DNA of 6,727 nt from Aequorivita sp. (GTDB lineage: Bacteria; Bacteroidota; Bacteroidia; Flavobacteriales; Flavobacteriaceae), in assembly GCA_020435865.1 (NCBI GenBank), contig JAGQYZ010000028.1:1-6727 (forward strand). The letters are read 5' to 3'. Shown here one piece after another: positions 6,560 to 6,727 of this stretch. The notes below the pieces were generated by a model. That model had not been told where the DNA came from. It did no database searches and saw nothing but the letters and a program-made list of their open reading frames with translations. The stretch's first letter is position 1. Every line of letters starts with the position of its first letter. A program made the translations under genes and the position numbers.

Positions 6560-6727
6560 AAAATATTTTGAGGCGGCTAAGGTACAATTAATAGATTAAA
6601 ACAAAATGCATTACTTACCTAAGACCTATTAATATTGAAATGTTTAAATGGTTTTTGCCAAAAAGGTAGAGAAGTAGAAGATTGACAAGAAGGTAGGATA
6701 GTAAGTTTAATAAGTAGAAGTAAAATA
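6560..6727. other. Non-coding leader upstream of the CBS-type enzyme gene, with short purine-rich repeats
   Basis: No convincing gene lies in these 168 nt. The far part (6661-6727) is purine-rich on the plus strand and holds short direct repeats: AAGTAGAAG at 6672-6680 and 6712-6720 (40 nt apart), and AAGGTAG at 6663-6669 and 6690-6696 (27 nt apart). The part nearest the gene is A/T-rich, as usual before Bacteroidota starts. The repeats may be degenerate non-coding filler or part of a longer array beyond the edge. Confidence 0.5.
6659..6688 (-). promoter_or_regulatory. Weak candidate Bacteroidota-type promoter for the CBS-type enzyme gene
   Basis: On the minus strand a TTG (6688-6686) is followed after 17 nt by TACCTTTTTG (6668-6659). 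The Bacteroidota sigma consensus is TTG near -33 and TAnnTTTG near -7. The downstream element matches only if two extra bases are allowed, so it is imperfect. Transcription would start near 6650, giving a leader of about 90 nt. No better match was found in the 168 nt available. Confidence 0.22.

Noticed and set aside
5283..6599. Series of plus-strand open frames opposite the CBS-type enzyme gene
   Set aside because: All are antisense to a well-conserved PLP enzyme, and none has a domain of its own.

Overview
The window reads as ordinary chromosomal sequence from a member of the Flavobacteriia (phylum Bacteroidota). The DNA is AT-rich, start codons lack Shine-Dalgarno sequences and instead follow A/T-rich leaders, and the protein set is typical of that class: a DUF2851 protein, a small PspC protein ending in TKRTSVFDL, an alanine symporter with a Bacteroidota-style signal peptide, and a membrane-anchored helix-hairpin-helix protein. 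All seven supported genes lie on the minus strand, so transcription runs from the right end to the left end.

Layout in transcription order. At 6727-6560 is a non-coding leader with purine-rich (plus strand) short repeats and one weak promoter candidate. At 6559-5201 is a PLP-dependent cystathionine beta-synthase-type enzyme with two C-terminal CBS domains. At 5128-4748 is a small DUF202 membrane protein. At 4690-3374 is a DUF2851 protein of unknown function. At 3329-3099 is a small PspC-domain membrane protein, whose stop overlaps the start of a two-helix K+ channel with a cytoplasmic RCK module (3102-2095). After about 100 nt comes a sodium:alanine/glycine symporter of the AGCS family (1992-367), followed 14 nt later by the first 117 codons of a ComEA-like helix-hairpin-helix protein that runs off the left edge (352-1).

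How they may work together. The only pair with firm physical linkage is PspC plus K+ channel (ATGA overlap, probably translationally coupled). This suggests membrane-stress sensing next to potassium flux, which is an inference. The symporter and the HHH gene are probably co-transcribed. The CBS enzyme supplies sulfur amino-acid metabolism and shows no mechanistic link to the rest. I see no mobile element, tRNA, rRNA, CRISPR array or phage gene.

I do not see a clear new multi-gene system. The points most worth a second look are the DUF2851 protein, which has a possible PD-(D/E)XK-like N-terminal core and a C-terminal Cys/His cluster; a perfect 12-bp inverted repeat inside the first 18 codons of the HHH gene; and the PspC/K+ channel couple.
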